Shown here: positions 9,991-21,634 of the stretch, one piece after another
How the letters are laid out: every line of letters starts with the position of its first letter
Numbering within the stretch: position 1 is the stretch's first letter
DNA from: Gnetum montanum
Taxonomy: Eukaryota > Streptophyta > Gnetopsida > Gnetales > Gnetaceae
Length of the DNA stretch: 64,000 nt
Reading direction: 5' to 3'
NCBI GenBank assembly: GCA_015680685.1
Contig: MNCI01021501.1
Span: 35,852 to 99,851, forward strand
Notes under the pieces: generated by a model
Told to the model about the DNA's origin: nothing
Databases searched by the model: none
The model's input: only the letters and a program-made list of their open reading frames with translations
Program-made: the position numbers and the translations under genes

Positions 9991-12816
9991 TCAAGAAAAG
10001 GAAGAAGATGAAATAGTCCTAGGTGGTGGAGTTTCCAAAGGACGTTCTCCTGACCCTAGTGCATGTGGCTGTTGTGGTTGAGACTATGGTTGTGGCTATT
10101 TAGCTGTAGTTGCAACTTCTAGCAGAAGATGGAAAGCATCCAACAATGCTTTCATCTTCGCCTCCTTACTTTTGGGATCATACATAGTCCACACAGCATC
10201 ACCAATGTGGATTGGTATGGGAACATCCTAACGATAGGGCATTTCAAGGAATAACTCCTTAATGTTGACAAACTAGGCAGCAAATTGTTTATGTTCGATG
10301 TCGAATGCCCTAAGTGCATTTCACAGCTCTTGGTAGTTATTTATTCTTTTGGCAAGGTTCTTTGTTGTTGGTCTTTGATTAGTGAACTTTTCCTTGAGAA
10401 CCTTGTTGTTTCTAGCTTCTACTTAGTCTCCTTATGATGCTTGAACTCTGCCTCATATAGAAGGTATGAGCTGGCCACTTGTTTCTTTAATTTTGACCTC
10501 AACCTTCTGGCAATCAACATTGCTAGGTTTGAGTAACAGAGGTTGGCAAGCTCCATGCACTCTATCATCTCCTTGATTTGTAGCTCCTTGAGGTAGATTT
10601 TAGCTTTGTTATATTCATTTAGTTCATCAAATATGGGCTACCAAACATCACCTCCTTGTTAGAGCTGATGGAAGGTCTTATTTACCTTCACCTTCACTAG
10701 TTGGATGTGTTTCTCATTGATTTTATTCTGCAATCCAACCTAGTCCCTCTAATGATTCTTGACCCTTTTGAATTTAAGGGCCTCATTTTTCCACGTGACA
10801 ATTTCAATGGCAAAATTCTAGTGAAGGGCATGCACCTCCTCCATTGAGAGATTTTGATTCTCTATAGCCAACTTGCTTAATTCAATGTTCACCTTGGCAA
10901 GCTTCTTCTACTATTGTTGAATGAATTCTATCCTTTGATATTTTTATATCTTAACATTTCATAAATGACAATTCTCTTGGATCAACCTAATGTTCTCCTA
11001 GTGAACCTTCGATAAGTCCTTTTGAATGTTGTATGTATGACATCTACAAGGACTTGGTCGAAGGCTATTAACTCCTTTGCGTAATCAACCTCTTTAAGTT
11101 TTTTGTTGAAGCTATTGGAAAGATTCATCTCTTAAGACTACTTGGTTGAATATGATGGGATCAGCAAGGCGGGCTCTAAGTTTTACAACTTTCATAGCTA
11201 AGCATTGAATCTTAGCTCTAGCTATTTTAAGTTGGGCATTAGTAATGAGAACCTTTCTCTTAGCCTCAAGAAACTCCAATTGGTTTGCTAAAATGATTTT
11301 TGAGATATCAAAGATATCTATAATTAGTTGTTTGATTCCTACTAATTGGTCTAGCAACTCGTAATGTTGGGCTACATTGAACCTCTTATTTCCTACTTGT
11401 GCATGCCTCTAAGTGTAGCAACATTTGGTACAAATGTCATATGGGCATGAAGTGCATCTACCACTCTATCAATAACCACTTCTGTCATCGTTTCTTGCCC
11501 TTGGTGCTACATCACCAGAACAGTTTCTCCCTTGCCCTTCTCTAAGAGCATTGAAAAGGTAGTGGCATTCCCAGAGATTTCTAGGAATTGTTGTTATTGA
11601 GAGATGGACATTGTTACCTCTGAGGTGCTAGGATTTGATCTTGTAGGCACATGTATTCTTTGAGTAGAAAAAATTACTATCTAACTCCATCTTGCTAATT
11701 AATCTTGCCACCTCATTACAATGACTCAATGTTGGCATGTAGACAGAGGGTTCACCACCACTCGGTCTTGCCTGCTACTACTACAGGAGCTGCTTGCAGA
11801 GTTTGCACATGTGCTCAATGGTAGTGTGGAAATCCAACACCTTGGTGGTGGTGGTGGTTACTCCTCTTCTACCACCTTGGTACGAACTTTTTCTTTCATC
11901 ATTTCCACCCACAACATGGAAGGAGCTATTTGATGGTATCATTGGAATCGTAGGCTATTTCTTCCCTTCTGCATAATTTTTGAATGAGACATGGAAAGGG
12001 GAGTGCCTTCCTCCCATGTTCATTTTTTTTAAAATGCTTCTCCATCTCAAGATAGCTTAGCTGAGGAAGGTTAACTAGAAATTTTCCTCTTAGAGCAGTG
12101 CATGCATGGGGAGAGAAGGTTATTACCTTGTTGGGCCTCACCATTGGATTGATGTGGTGGGCCACCATTTTAAAGTATGCATGCTCTACCATTGTGAGTG
12201 CACCAAACTCCTTATAGTCAACACTATAGCACCTCAAGACCCAGTCCTTTTTGACCTCTAAGTTTGCCTACGTTGAAATCTCTACCAAGGTTGCATTAGT
12301 TATTAGTAACCCAAGGGCCTCAAAAATGGCCTTTACCAAGTAGGACATAGAAATATCGTTGATTTTCATCATGAAATCACCTTGCCTATTATTCCAAAAG
12401 AGTTATGTTTCTCACATGTACCACTTTCTATTGAAAGTGAGAATGGATCACATGGGAGAAGTCTGGAGTTGAGCTTTGATGTCTTCTGGGGAAAAGTCTA
12501 GAAAAGATCCAAAGGTTAGTTCTGGGAGAACTATTGTTTGAATCTCCCTAGATCTAATTTGCCTCAAACATGCCTCCATTAGAGTGACCTCAAGGTTTGG
12601 TCTTAATCTAGGTGTCTCATCTTGATGGGACTGCTCTGTTTTAGCTTCTAGAATTTGCTGGATAGATTCCACTTTAGGGTTCTCTTAAGGAGGTCCTGTT
12701 GCATGCATCTCGGCTGCTTGCTCTTAAGGCTACTCTTGCTAGTCCCTTATAGTTCTTAGCCACTTGTTCCTTGGTTGGGATGGTCCTTCTTGCAAGCATT
12801 TTGGTCTAGATGCCAT
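9991..12816 (-). pseudogene. ORF-X of element B: plant-transposon-protein-like domain plus coiled-coil tail
   Basis: A decayed gene of about 940 codons between integrase and the 3' LTR. The likely start is the ATG at 12816-12814, in the same context as the start in A (a 'GTGATTGCA' run precedes ATGGC). The likely end is TGA at 9993-9991, after a Pro-rich tail ('LETPPPRT'). N-terminal pieces 'ELTFGSFLDFSPEDIKAQL' and, at 11926-12237, a stretch ending 'PFPCLIQKLC' align with ORF-X of A. That pattern resembles the domain known in plants as 'putative plant transposon protein' (PF20167-like, from memory). The C-terminal part, including 11112-11357, is rich in Leu/Ile/Lys/Glu heptad-like spacing. 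Several stops and frameshifts make it non-functional. Function is unknown; its position matches the env-like gene of Athila elements, but I see no signal peptide or membrane segment. Confidence 0.7.
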
Positions 12817-14919
12817 TTGCAATCACAACATGATCAAGGATTAGCGTTTGGTATGTAACTTTGGAATACTTTGGTATATTATCTCTTTAGATCAGTTACA
12901 CTTGGCTAAGTTGTGATCATGGTAGGTTTGATTATTTTAATATTATTTTATTATTATTTCATTTTAATGTCCACCAAAGTTCATTAGGAAGGTTTAGCTC
13001 TCATAAATTATTAATTTTAATATTATTTTATTGGTTAAACCTTATGGAAGTTAGAAAATTTTTGAAAATTTTTCCATAAAAAACCTAAGGTTTGAGGCCC
13101 CCATGACATAGAACTCACCTCCAATAACTATAGGAATAAAAAATGAGGTTAATTAGACAAGTGATGTGAAATTTATAGACTCTGGAAGGTTCTAGGCTTT
13201 GAAAAGTACAAAAACGCCTTCAATGTTTTGAAGCAAATGGAAAAATTTTTCAAATTGTCACACTATATTTATAGGATTTTATAGTTGCATCAATGGGATC
13301 CTGTAAACGGGGTCATGTTGACGTGAGGGGTTACATCGACTAGATCATGTTGATGCTGCTAAAAGACAAAAATTTCCTTTGAAAATTTGAAGAAATACAA
13401 AGATTATTTGCATAAATTTGGAGTCCATAGAGACCTAGAAAGATCATCAACATGAAGAAATTCTTGAACAAGGCTAGATAGTTTGCAAAAAAGGAGTTTT
13501 TACTAGGAGAATGACTGAAGAAACTTAAAAAGGAGTGCAAAACTAGATACAATCAACGTGGAGCACAAATGATGTGAATGTGAAAATGCCTAAAGGATAA
13601 GGAACTTAATTGCCTAAACCAAGAGGTATGTAAGTGGGTCTTTCCCATAGCAAGCTTAGGCCTTTAATGCCCTTGCATGCCCTCAAACCATGGATTCTAT
13701 CAGCTCCATGGGTGATTAATGGTTATGGTAAGTTAAGAACTAAATCCTATAAGAAACTATCTAAGAATTTTGACATATCAAACTAAGGAATTGAATAAAA
13801 CATGAACAATGGTGGTGAGGTGAGTTATGGGAAGCATAGGCAGATGAGATATAAGAGTGGAATGGAGTCCTATATCATGGACACATGAAGTCCCTTATGG
13901 ATTTCATTGTTAATATGACCTAATAACATCCATCCTTAGTCCAAATCAAATCCAACCACATTCAGTGACTTTGCATTGACACTCCAAGACTAGTCCATCC
14001 CCTCAAGGCATAAGAATATCTCCACAGATCAATTACCATTTCTAAAAGAGAAGAAAAAGAAGCAAAAAGTGAGATGGACCTTAGTTAGAAGGGATCTTCA
14101 GGCATGGGTAACATGTTTTCCTAATTCCGTAACTAATGCTTGTAGCCTATTATTTTGTTTAAGGGGTGTGCTTTAAATTCCCATTATTGTTTTTTTTTAT
14201 GTTTTCTATTTTTATCTATTTTTTATGGGAATCATGCCATGCAAAGACTTTTAACTTCCTGTTATTGATCAACAATAGAATGGCGAGAAATCCATGAGAA
14301 CACCTATGCACCCAAGAGAATAGGTGAGTACGAAGAGCATCAAATCCGCTTGAATTCACATCCTTATCTATCCATTTAATCCTTCCCAAGTTTGGAAACT
14401 ACCAAGCTCACATGTTTTTTATAAGTTTCATTAAGGAAGGAACCTCATATTTCCAAAACAAGAAACACCATAGAGTTTGTGGATGGGTAGATGATGTGGA
14501 CTCACTACTTGTTATCATGAAAAAGAAATCATGTGTTATTTATCAATACCAAAATTTAAAGATAGAATCTAGACATTAGTAATCAAATAACATTATAGTA
14601 GAAACCATCATCAATTAGCAAACACAATTGCACTTAGTCCTAGTGGCAATAAAGAAAAACAAAACAAAACATTAGGAAAACATTAGATAAACCAAAACCA
14701 AATAAAGTAAAATATAGAATAATTTGTAAAATATTTAAGAAAGAGAAAAATGTACTGAATATGGTGTAAACAAGTGTAAAAATAAAAAAAGTGTTAAAAC
14801 TAAGAAGTCACTTTAACGGATTAGCATGGATGACCATCTCCCCCATGAATGAGTTGGAAGGAGGAGATTCAAAAAATTAAGCATGCTCATTCATCAGTTG
14901 AGGTGCTCTAGTTACTAGC
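12817..14919 (-). other. Spacer of element B between integrase and ORF-X
   Basis: About 2.1 kb without convincing coding sequence. It corresponds in position and partly in sequence to 19609-21634 of A. It contains the internal promoter block described separately. Open frames such as 13340-13552 (minus) have no recognisable content. 14158-14225 is T-rich. Confidence 0.6.
13255..13365 (-). promoter_or_regulatory. Internal promoter block of element B, LTR-like
   Basis: In the sense direction this block has a cluster of motifs (CATCAACATG, ACGTCAACATGA, CATTGATGC) followed by a TATA box, CCTATAAATATAG, at 13266-13273. The B LTR has the same order: CATCAACATG, GCATTGATG and TTGACGTAA, then CCTATAAATA. 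The ATG of ORF-X lies about 450 bp downstream. I infer that it drives ORF-X separately from the genomic RNA. Confidence 0.6.
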
Positions 14920-15781
14920 TTACTTAGGCTCATAAAAAGATTTGATTTTTTGCATGTTAACCAATAGTTTCTTGTTTGGGCTTTTAGGTTTGTGTATTAA
15001 CATGGCCTCAAAAGGAAAGGTTTCATAGATAACATAAGGACCCGTCCATATAACATTTGGAACTTGCTTCTTTGTGGTATGTGTGTGGGATTCCAATAGA
15101 GGACCCTATCTCCTAGTTAAAATTTGACTTTTATTATTCCAAGGTCATTTCATTACTTATTGAATGTCTTGTGTACTTTGTTGGATGATAGGATGACAAA
15201 GTAGTTCTCATCTAGCAAGTTGAGGTTTATCGATCTTTCTTTTTGTGCTAGACTTAGGCCAAGGTCAAGGTCATAAGTCATTGATAATGTATGGAGCTTA
15301 GCTTGAATGGGAAGAGTTGGCAATTTTCCATACACAAACTCATAGGGAGAGTAGCAAATAGGAAGTTTCCAAGTGGAGTAGTAGGCCCAAAGGGCATTGT
15401 TGAGTTTTTTGCTCCAATCCCTCCTATATTTACTAATAGTTCTTGTTAGTATGTTTGTTATTTTCCTATTTGTAACCTCAGCTTTACTGTTAGCTTGGGG
15501 ATGGTAGGGTGCTGTTAATTTATGTTTAACCCCCAAGCATTTCATGAGCTTCTAAAAGGTAGTGCTTATAAAATAAGTACCATTATAAAAAATGAGTGCA
15601 TGTGGCACACCAAACCTATTTACAACATATTGTTATACAAACCAATCAACCGTATAAGATGTGTAATCGGCGATAGCTATAGTTTCTACCCATTTCATAC
15701 AATAGTCAATAGTGACTATGATATCTGCCTTCCATTCAACATGGATGTGATGGGATCCATGAAGTCAATTCCCTAGATGTC
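14920..15781 (-). pseudogene. Element B integrase, core and C-terminal part
   Basis: The part of integrase downstream of the A insertion. From 15781 leftward: the first catalytic region 'GIDFMDP', a region around 15580 where the second catalytic aspartate is replaced ('FYNGTYF' where SDNG-type is usual), then 'PYHPQANSKAEV' containing the third catalytic glutamate, and 'LWAYYSTWK', 'SPYEFVYGK'. A GPY motif at 15034-15042 marks the C-terminal domain. The longest surviving frame is 15153-15545. The frame ends at a stop at 14920-14922. The other half of the gene is at 24996-25480. Confidence 0.9.
15777..15781. repeat. Target site duplication of element A, left copy (ATGTC)
   Basis: Same 5 bp as 24996-25000. 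The bases are codons of the B integrase just before 'GIDF', so the duplication is confirmed independently by the interrupted reading frame. Confidence 0.9.
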
Positions 15782-16621
15782 TAATGAGCGGCGAGCTATC
15801 CCTACACTCAACCATACGAATATGAGCATGTATGCACGATCTGATCAAACTCTGCAGATGTACTAGTTGTGGCACCTAGATAGTTACACGTTGATCATAG
15901 TTTGTTATCTTCCCACCTGGACTAGTATTTGCTTCCTCATGTATGGTTTAGTCCAGAGTGAGGTGTATGATATGATTTCTAACATTAGGCTACTCCTAGA
16001 GACAATGAGAAATAATCTTGATTAAGCTAATAAGCAATAGTAAATAAAGTCTAAGCTAGCCTAAATGTGATGAGCATCTATTCTTAATCATCCACACGCA
16101 TCTTGGACCTCATGTACTACTTCTGGGATTACCAAGCACATATTACTTTAGCACTAATAGATACACTACTAGGTTACCAAGTAGTTACACTTAAATGTTT
16201 GTGATTAAGACATAATCATTCCACATTAACAATAGGAATAGTAAATAACAATAAAGAAATATTAACTAAGAAAAAAATAAACAATTAAACTAAAAACTAA
16301 GTGAATGTTGCAATGATGGAGTAATCTTAATATTTATTGCTGATTGTGTGCATGTCTAAGTACGTCACACTTGAACAAAGGTTCCATACAATTACAATCA
16401 TCACACTGTGAGCATGCACTTAGGAAAGAATTGAAAACTGACAAAAAAAATCTACTCTAAAGACTTACTAACTAACTCCTTTCCTGTGTGCCTAAGTGCT
16501 ATATTTATAGGCCAACACAAGAATCATGATATCATGTATTTGATATTGTTATCCAGGCTGTGATATTACATACCTAATATTGAGTATCCGCTATTGAGGC
16601 CTAGCAAAATGCGATTCATCA
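15782..16621 (-). repeat. 3' LTR of element A
   Basis: 840 bp. The outer end reads 'taatgagcgg' where the other copy has 'tgataagtag', so the terminal TG has become TA. The inner end is 'gattcatca' next to the polypurine tract. TATA box on the minus strand at 16502-16509, followed on the plus strand by a run of 'gatatc/gatatt' motifs to about 16600. Confidence 0.92.
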
Positions 16622-16637
16622 TACCCCCACAACTGAA
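16622..16637 (-). other. Polypurine tract of element A
   Basis: Minus strand reads TTCAGTTGTGGGGGTA immediately before the LTR start TGATGAATCG. G-rich and correctly placed for plus-strand priming. Confidence 0.65.
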
Positions 16638-16810
16638 TAACAACTCATCCTCGAGTTAAACAATCAAAATGAGAACAAGTTCATTTGATTACATAGTGGA
16701 TAAGTATGGGATTATTGACTAACTATGAATTACTTCATGCTACAGTGTGGAATTAAACAAAATAAAATTAGGACACCAACACAGAATACAAAAGATAAAA
16801 TTATTGAAAC

Positions 16811-19608
16811 TCATGTGGTTCCTGGTGGTGGTGGCTCCTCCATGGGCCTCTTCCCCTTATCTTATGCTCTAGGCTTTGAAAATGGATATCTCTGAAGGAG
16901 CGCTTGAAGCTTTTCCTCTTTGATTCAGGGATCATGTGTCATCCATGCTGATGTTCCAATATTTGATGAAGTTAGCACCTCCCATGGGCATGGAAATTGC
17001 AAGAACATTTGATTGGCTTTGACGTACCAAGCCGCAAACAACTTTCATTCCTCCTCATAGGCTCTGACTTTGTCTCTACATTCTTGGTAATCCATGAGCT
17101 ATCAAGCCAAGTCTACCACAACATCTTATTGCCCTTAGTAGCTGGCATTGACCACCTATAACTCAGAATTTTCTACCTCTAATTTCTACAGTGTCTTTTT
17201 GTGTTCCACAAATTCTGCTTCATACTTGGCATAGGTGGTTGCTACCTACTTCTCCAATTCTGTCCTTAGGTGTCCTATTGTCAACATGGCTAAGTTGACA
17301 TATGGCAAGTTTACCAACTCCATGTACTCAGTGAGATCCTAGATTTGTAGGTCCTGGCTCTTTAGTTCTGCTTGGTGGATGAAGGCATAAGTATCTAGTA
17401 TGGCCCACCAGTCAATGTTCTAAGCACTATGAGTGTTGATATGGGCCTTGGCCATATGGATTTCTTTCTCAATGATCTGCTTGTACATCCCCACCCAATC
17501 TCAAAAATGTTCCTTCAATTTCTCATGTCGCTTAGCCTCATTCTGCCATGCGCTTATTTTCATAGCCATCTTTTGATGGATCGCATGTACCTCCTTCATT
17601 GAGAGGGTCCTATTTTCTTTGGATAAGAAATTCATGTCTTGGTTAACCCTTATTAATTATTCTTGCATTTGTTGAAAATTCTCCTTGAGAACATTCTTTT
17701 ATTTTTCAATTGTAATCAAGAGATTCTCAGCCACACCTGTTTATTTTCTTCTTGTAAGGCCTTGAGTGCTTTGACATGTGCATACGTTTGGGCTTGTGCC
17801 TTTGAAGCATCCCAATCAACCTTCTCTTTTTTCCTTGCCACCATTTTATTCTATTCTAACAATTTATTTAGCTACTCCATCCAAAATGACTTTAGTTGGT
17901 CGACTAGGATAAATTGGAATGGATCCCACTGTGCAACTCGTAGGGCAACAAACCTCTCTTAGAGTCTTTTCAACTCATCCTCTACATGTTTGGCCCTAAC
18001 CTTTGCCATGACTAGCTTTCCTTTTGTGGAGATAAGGTCTAATTTTGTTGCTGTGACATCTTAAGGGATGTCAAACAAGAATGTCATCACTTGTCCTGTT
18101 TGTAGCAACCAATCCAAAACATCCTCATGATTTGCAAGAGTCATTGAGGGGCTGGCTAATGTTTGAGCATTGCATGCTTCTGTAAAATCTATTGGTGGCA
18201 CAATAGGAACATTGAATGATTCTTTGATGTGTTGTGTGATCACTTTTGCTACTCCAACTGCATCCTTGTATTGCATGATCACTACTGTGGCACCTTCACT
18301 AGTTTCTAATTACACTTGAAATGATGCAGCATTTCTAGAGATCTATTATGACCAATGTGATTCCCCTCGTCTTGTTTGTATAGAAACCTCACCCCATGTG
18401 TAATCAATTGAGATCATGGTCTGTATGGCATCATCAATGATCTTAAAGAGGTTAGCCTCATCATGACTTCTGCAACTAACCATTTCTACAATGGCCTAGA
18501 GATGGCTCATCGATAATTGATAATCTTATGGTGGTGATGGCTGTTGGTCTTACTAGCTTGTGGTTTGTGTGCTGGGCCCTACTTCCTATTGTTGACTAGG
18601 CCTTGTGTCTGGAAGTTGGCTGGGCCCAGTTGTTTGAGGTGTAGTGGGCCCAACCATCTACTCTTGTTCAGGCTCCAATGTCTCACCAGTATCTTTCCTT
18701 GGTGCTAGTGGCTTCAGTAATTCAGCATATGAGGCATTTTGAGCCTTTCTGGGGATGTCATTGGTGTACCCCAAAATTCCAGCATGCCAACACAGCTTCT
18801 TGATTAGATAGGGAAAAGGAAATGCAAACTTCCCCATATTACGTTCTTCAAACCACCTTAATATTTCTGTGAGATATAGATGGGGCAAATTGGCATCAAC
18901 CTTGCCCATTAGGATTGCACTTCCTCTAGCCACATAGGTGAAAATTCTATCTAATCCTTTTGTTGGGAAGTGGTGAGAGGTGCCAATTTTGAAATAGATT
19001 CTCTCTTCAAGTGTGAGCTCCCTATATGTTTTATTCTCCTTACTGTATGCCCTTTTTAACCATATTTTTGATGCATCAACATCAGAATGAGTGGACAAGT
19101 GAGCAACCTTGGGCCTTGTATTTGAAAGGTTCAAAACTTCCAAAATGGCCTTGGTAGAGAAATCAACTGAAATCCTACCAATATCAACGATGGTGCCTTC
19201 TTCCTTAGTATGCCAAAATTGGTACGTCTCCCCCAAATACCATTCACCACTCTCTGAGAGAATAGGCCACAGTGGAGATCCTTTAAGTTGATCTCTGATT
19301 GACTCAGTGGAAAATTTGGTAAAGGATCCAAAATTGAGTTCCACAATCACTATAGCTAATGTGGACCTTTCCCGAATTGCCTAAACGCATTCCAAGGACA
19401 ATGTGAGATGTTGTTCCTATTCAGGTGCCCTACCTTCTCCACCTTCTGCATGCCCAAATTGTATAGTAATAGGGGGTTCTTGATGAATGTTGAATGATTG
19501 TACCTCCTGCTCTACATGTTCTACATGAGATGCTTGGCCTCTGCCTCTCCTTGGCCATTTGGATGCACCTTGAGAGTGTCCTCCTTATTGTCCTCATTTA
19601 GGGGCCAT
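16811..19608 (-). pseudogene. ORF-X of element A: plant-transposon-protein-like domain plus coiled-coil tail
   Basis: About 930 codons from ATG 19608-19606 to TGA 16813-16811. The largest intact piece, 18658-19350 (230 residues), contains 'LNFGSFTKFSTESIRDQL', then 'GRISVDFSTKAILEVLNL', then a block running through 'SHHFPTKGLDRIFTYVARG' to 'FPFPYLIKKLCWHAGI'. This is the spacing I associate with the plant-specific transposon-protein domain (PF20167-like). Downstream (18282-16811), Glu/Lys/Leu/Gln-rich stretches suggest coiled coil, and the end is Pro-rich ('EEPPPPGTT'). The start region keeps Arg/Gly-rich 'KWPRRGRGQ', possibly nucleic-acid binding or nuclear targeting. Several stops are present. 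Start, end, length and domain order match ORF-X of B, so it is a genuine family gene of unknown function. Confidence 0.75.
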
Positions 19609-20126
19609 CTGTAATCACACAGGATCAATTGTTAGTAAGGTTATTTAGCAAAATTTAATTATCTTATACCTTACTCATTGCCTTTAATGAATTCAATTCT
19701 TTCTTAGTGTGATTCAGAGTTAGAAAGTTTCAAGAAAATCCCCCTAAAAGTTTTAATGTCAGCCCAATTTGATCAGGTGACTCCAAAAATAATTTACATG
19801 GTTTTGGTGAAGGAATAAAATTAGTTTGGCATAAGTTCTTATCATTTTTTAAGATCACTTACCCCTATGATATCCTTCAGGCAATAGTGAATTTTGAAAA
19901 AACTATGTACAACTTGGAGCATACCCTTCCCTCATAACTATGTTAAACACTCCAGGCTTAAGCAGGTTCAATTAGAAGGAGAATCGGAGCATTAATGAGA
20001 AAAATATTGATGTTTAGATGATAGGTGTGCAAGCTTGAAAATGCATGGAAGAAAATTGCAACTCCCCTTGCGTGAATAGTGGAAAATGATACTGACGTGC
20101 ACCAAGGGGGGTGGGGGGGGGGGGGG

Positions 20127-20137
20127 NNNNNNNNNNN
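20127..20137. other. Assembly gap, 11 N, at a G homopolymer
   Basis: The Ns directly follow a G-rich tract beginning at 20106, with an uninterrupted G run before the gap. The true length is unknown. The run could form a G-quadruplex on the plus strand, or the gap may simply reflect polymerase slippage in sequencing. Confidence 0.95.
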
Positions 20138-20149
20138 GCGGTGAGGGGT

Positions 20150-20250
20150 TCCATATATATAGGTTTTATGGACACGATATCACATACGTGCTAGTGCAAA
20201 CCTGATATCGCGTTGGACCCAATACCGAGTACCCGATATCATGTCTCTTC
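20150..20250 (-). promoter_or_regulatory. Internal promoter block of element A, LTR-like
   Basis: On the plus strand a TATATATAGG box (20153-20162) is followed by 'cgatatc', 'ctgatatcgcg' and 'cccgatatc'. The A LTRs show the same order: 'tatttatagg', then 'gatatc/cgatatt' copies. Read on the minus strand this is a GATATC cluster upstream of a TATA box, about 545 bp before the ORF-X start. Confidence 0.6.
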
Positions 20251-21634
20251 CAGAATAGGATACTGATAAATTTTTGAATTTCCAAGGCAAAAAACAAAGG
20301 ATTTAAGATAAATTTGAAAGATCTAGGGTAATGTGGAGTAGACATTAAGGCACAAAAAGTGTAATGAAGTGGAATTATATAATGAAGTTCTTGAAAAGGA
20401 TGCAGAAAAATGACATGTAGTGGTGCACAAGAACGTCCAAGTTGAAATGATGATAAAGGAAAGAATAAATTCAGCAATGCAGTACTCATAGGGTATAAGA
20501 TGATGTGGTGATGTGCAATGAGTGTAAATTACAAAAGTTATGTAAGTGGATCCTCCCCAAAGCAGGTTCCAACCTATCTTGCCCTTGCATAGGCACACCT
20601 TAAAATGTCTATTGTCTATAGGCACTAAAAGGGTTGAATGCAATCTGTACTAGTGCAACAAAACAAACACATGTTAAATACCACTGTGATGAGGTATGAA
20701 TTCTATGCCACACAAGACACAAGTTAGAAATACTTGGACAGTGGGGTGAAATAGATTGTAGAAGGGACTGTCGAAATTGGAACATGAGGTAACTTACCCT
20801 AGGCACAATGAATCCTGATTGTACGACGTGATTAATGTATCATTAGCCTTTCACTCCAAAATCAAGACCAAGTCCATACCTCAGACCAGTGACATTGCAT
20901 CATTTCATCTAATGATAGACACCCATAAGAGCATCATAAAAGAAAGGTGTACCATCACTTGGTGTTTTGTCCAAGGGAGGAGTGATTTGGAATTTCTCTA
21001 TGGCACATTCTTCTTGATCTTTTCTTTGTTATTTTTCCTTTTTTCTTTTCTTTTTCTTCACCTGGCCACTTTAAGACTTTATCATTTCCAACGGTGATCT
21101 GAAGAAGCCACCAACCTTCAAGCATGGGTGCATGTCTTTCTAGTGGGACCCTCTAGAACAACATCAAGTTTCTTTATTGAGTGCCTTTATTACTCTGACT
21201 CCCATCTTTCGTTAGATCTACAAGAATTTTAGTACAAACAAGCTGTATGATAGCACATACAGATGTCACCAAAGAGAATCCACAAGTCCCCTTAATGTCA
21301 CACCCTAGCCATTCCCTCTTAGTCCATCATTTTTCACTCTAGGCATAATGAGTACAAAGTTACTTTAAGTTTTAATGATGACAAGAATATCATTGTACCT
21401 AGAGTAGAACCTCTTATTAATAAAATGGGTGGGTGGATGTTGTGGGTGCACTATCCAAATAATTAGTCACCCATGACTTAATAGCATAGAACAACACATC
21501 AATCAACAAGCCACATGAGTATTTTATTCACCAATGATATTACCTTCAAAAAGATGAAAAATTAGAGAATAAAAATTGAAAAATAAAAAATTTTAAAACT
21601 AAAGAAAAGGAAAAACATTTACTAATTCTACTTA

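Larger units (their letters stand above)
19609..21634 (-). other. Spacer of element A between gag and ORF-X
   Basis: About 2 kb without supported coding sequence, homologous in position to 12817-14919 of B. The region where pol would be expected is absent. Overlapping frames at 20166-20806 (minus) look random. It holds an assembly gap and the internal promoter. Confidence 0.65.

Noticed and set aside
20166-20806. Minus-strand frames of 65-107 codons as a possible pol remnant of A
   Set aside because: No RT, RNase H or integrase motif; the span covers the internal promoter block and has no counterpart frame in B.
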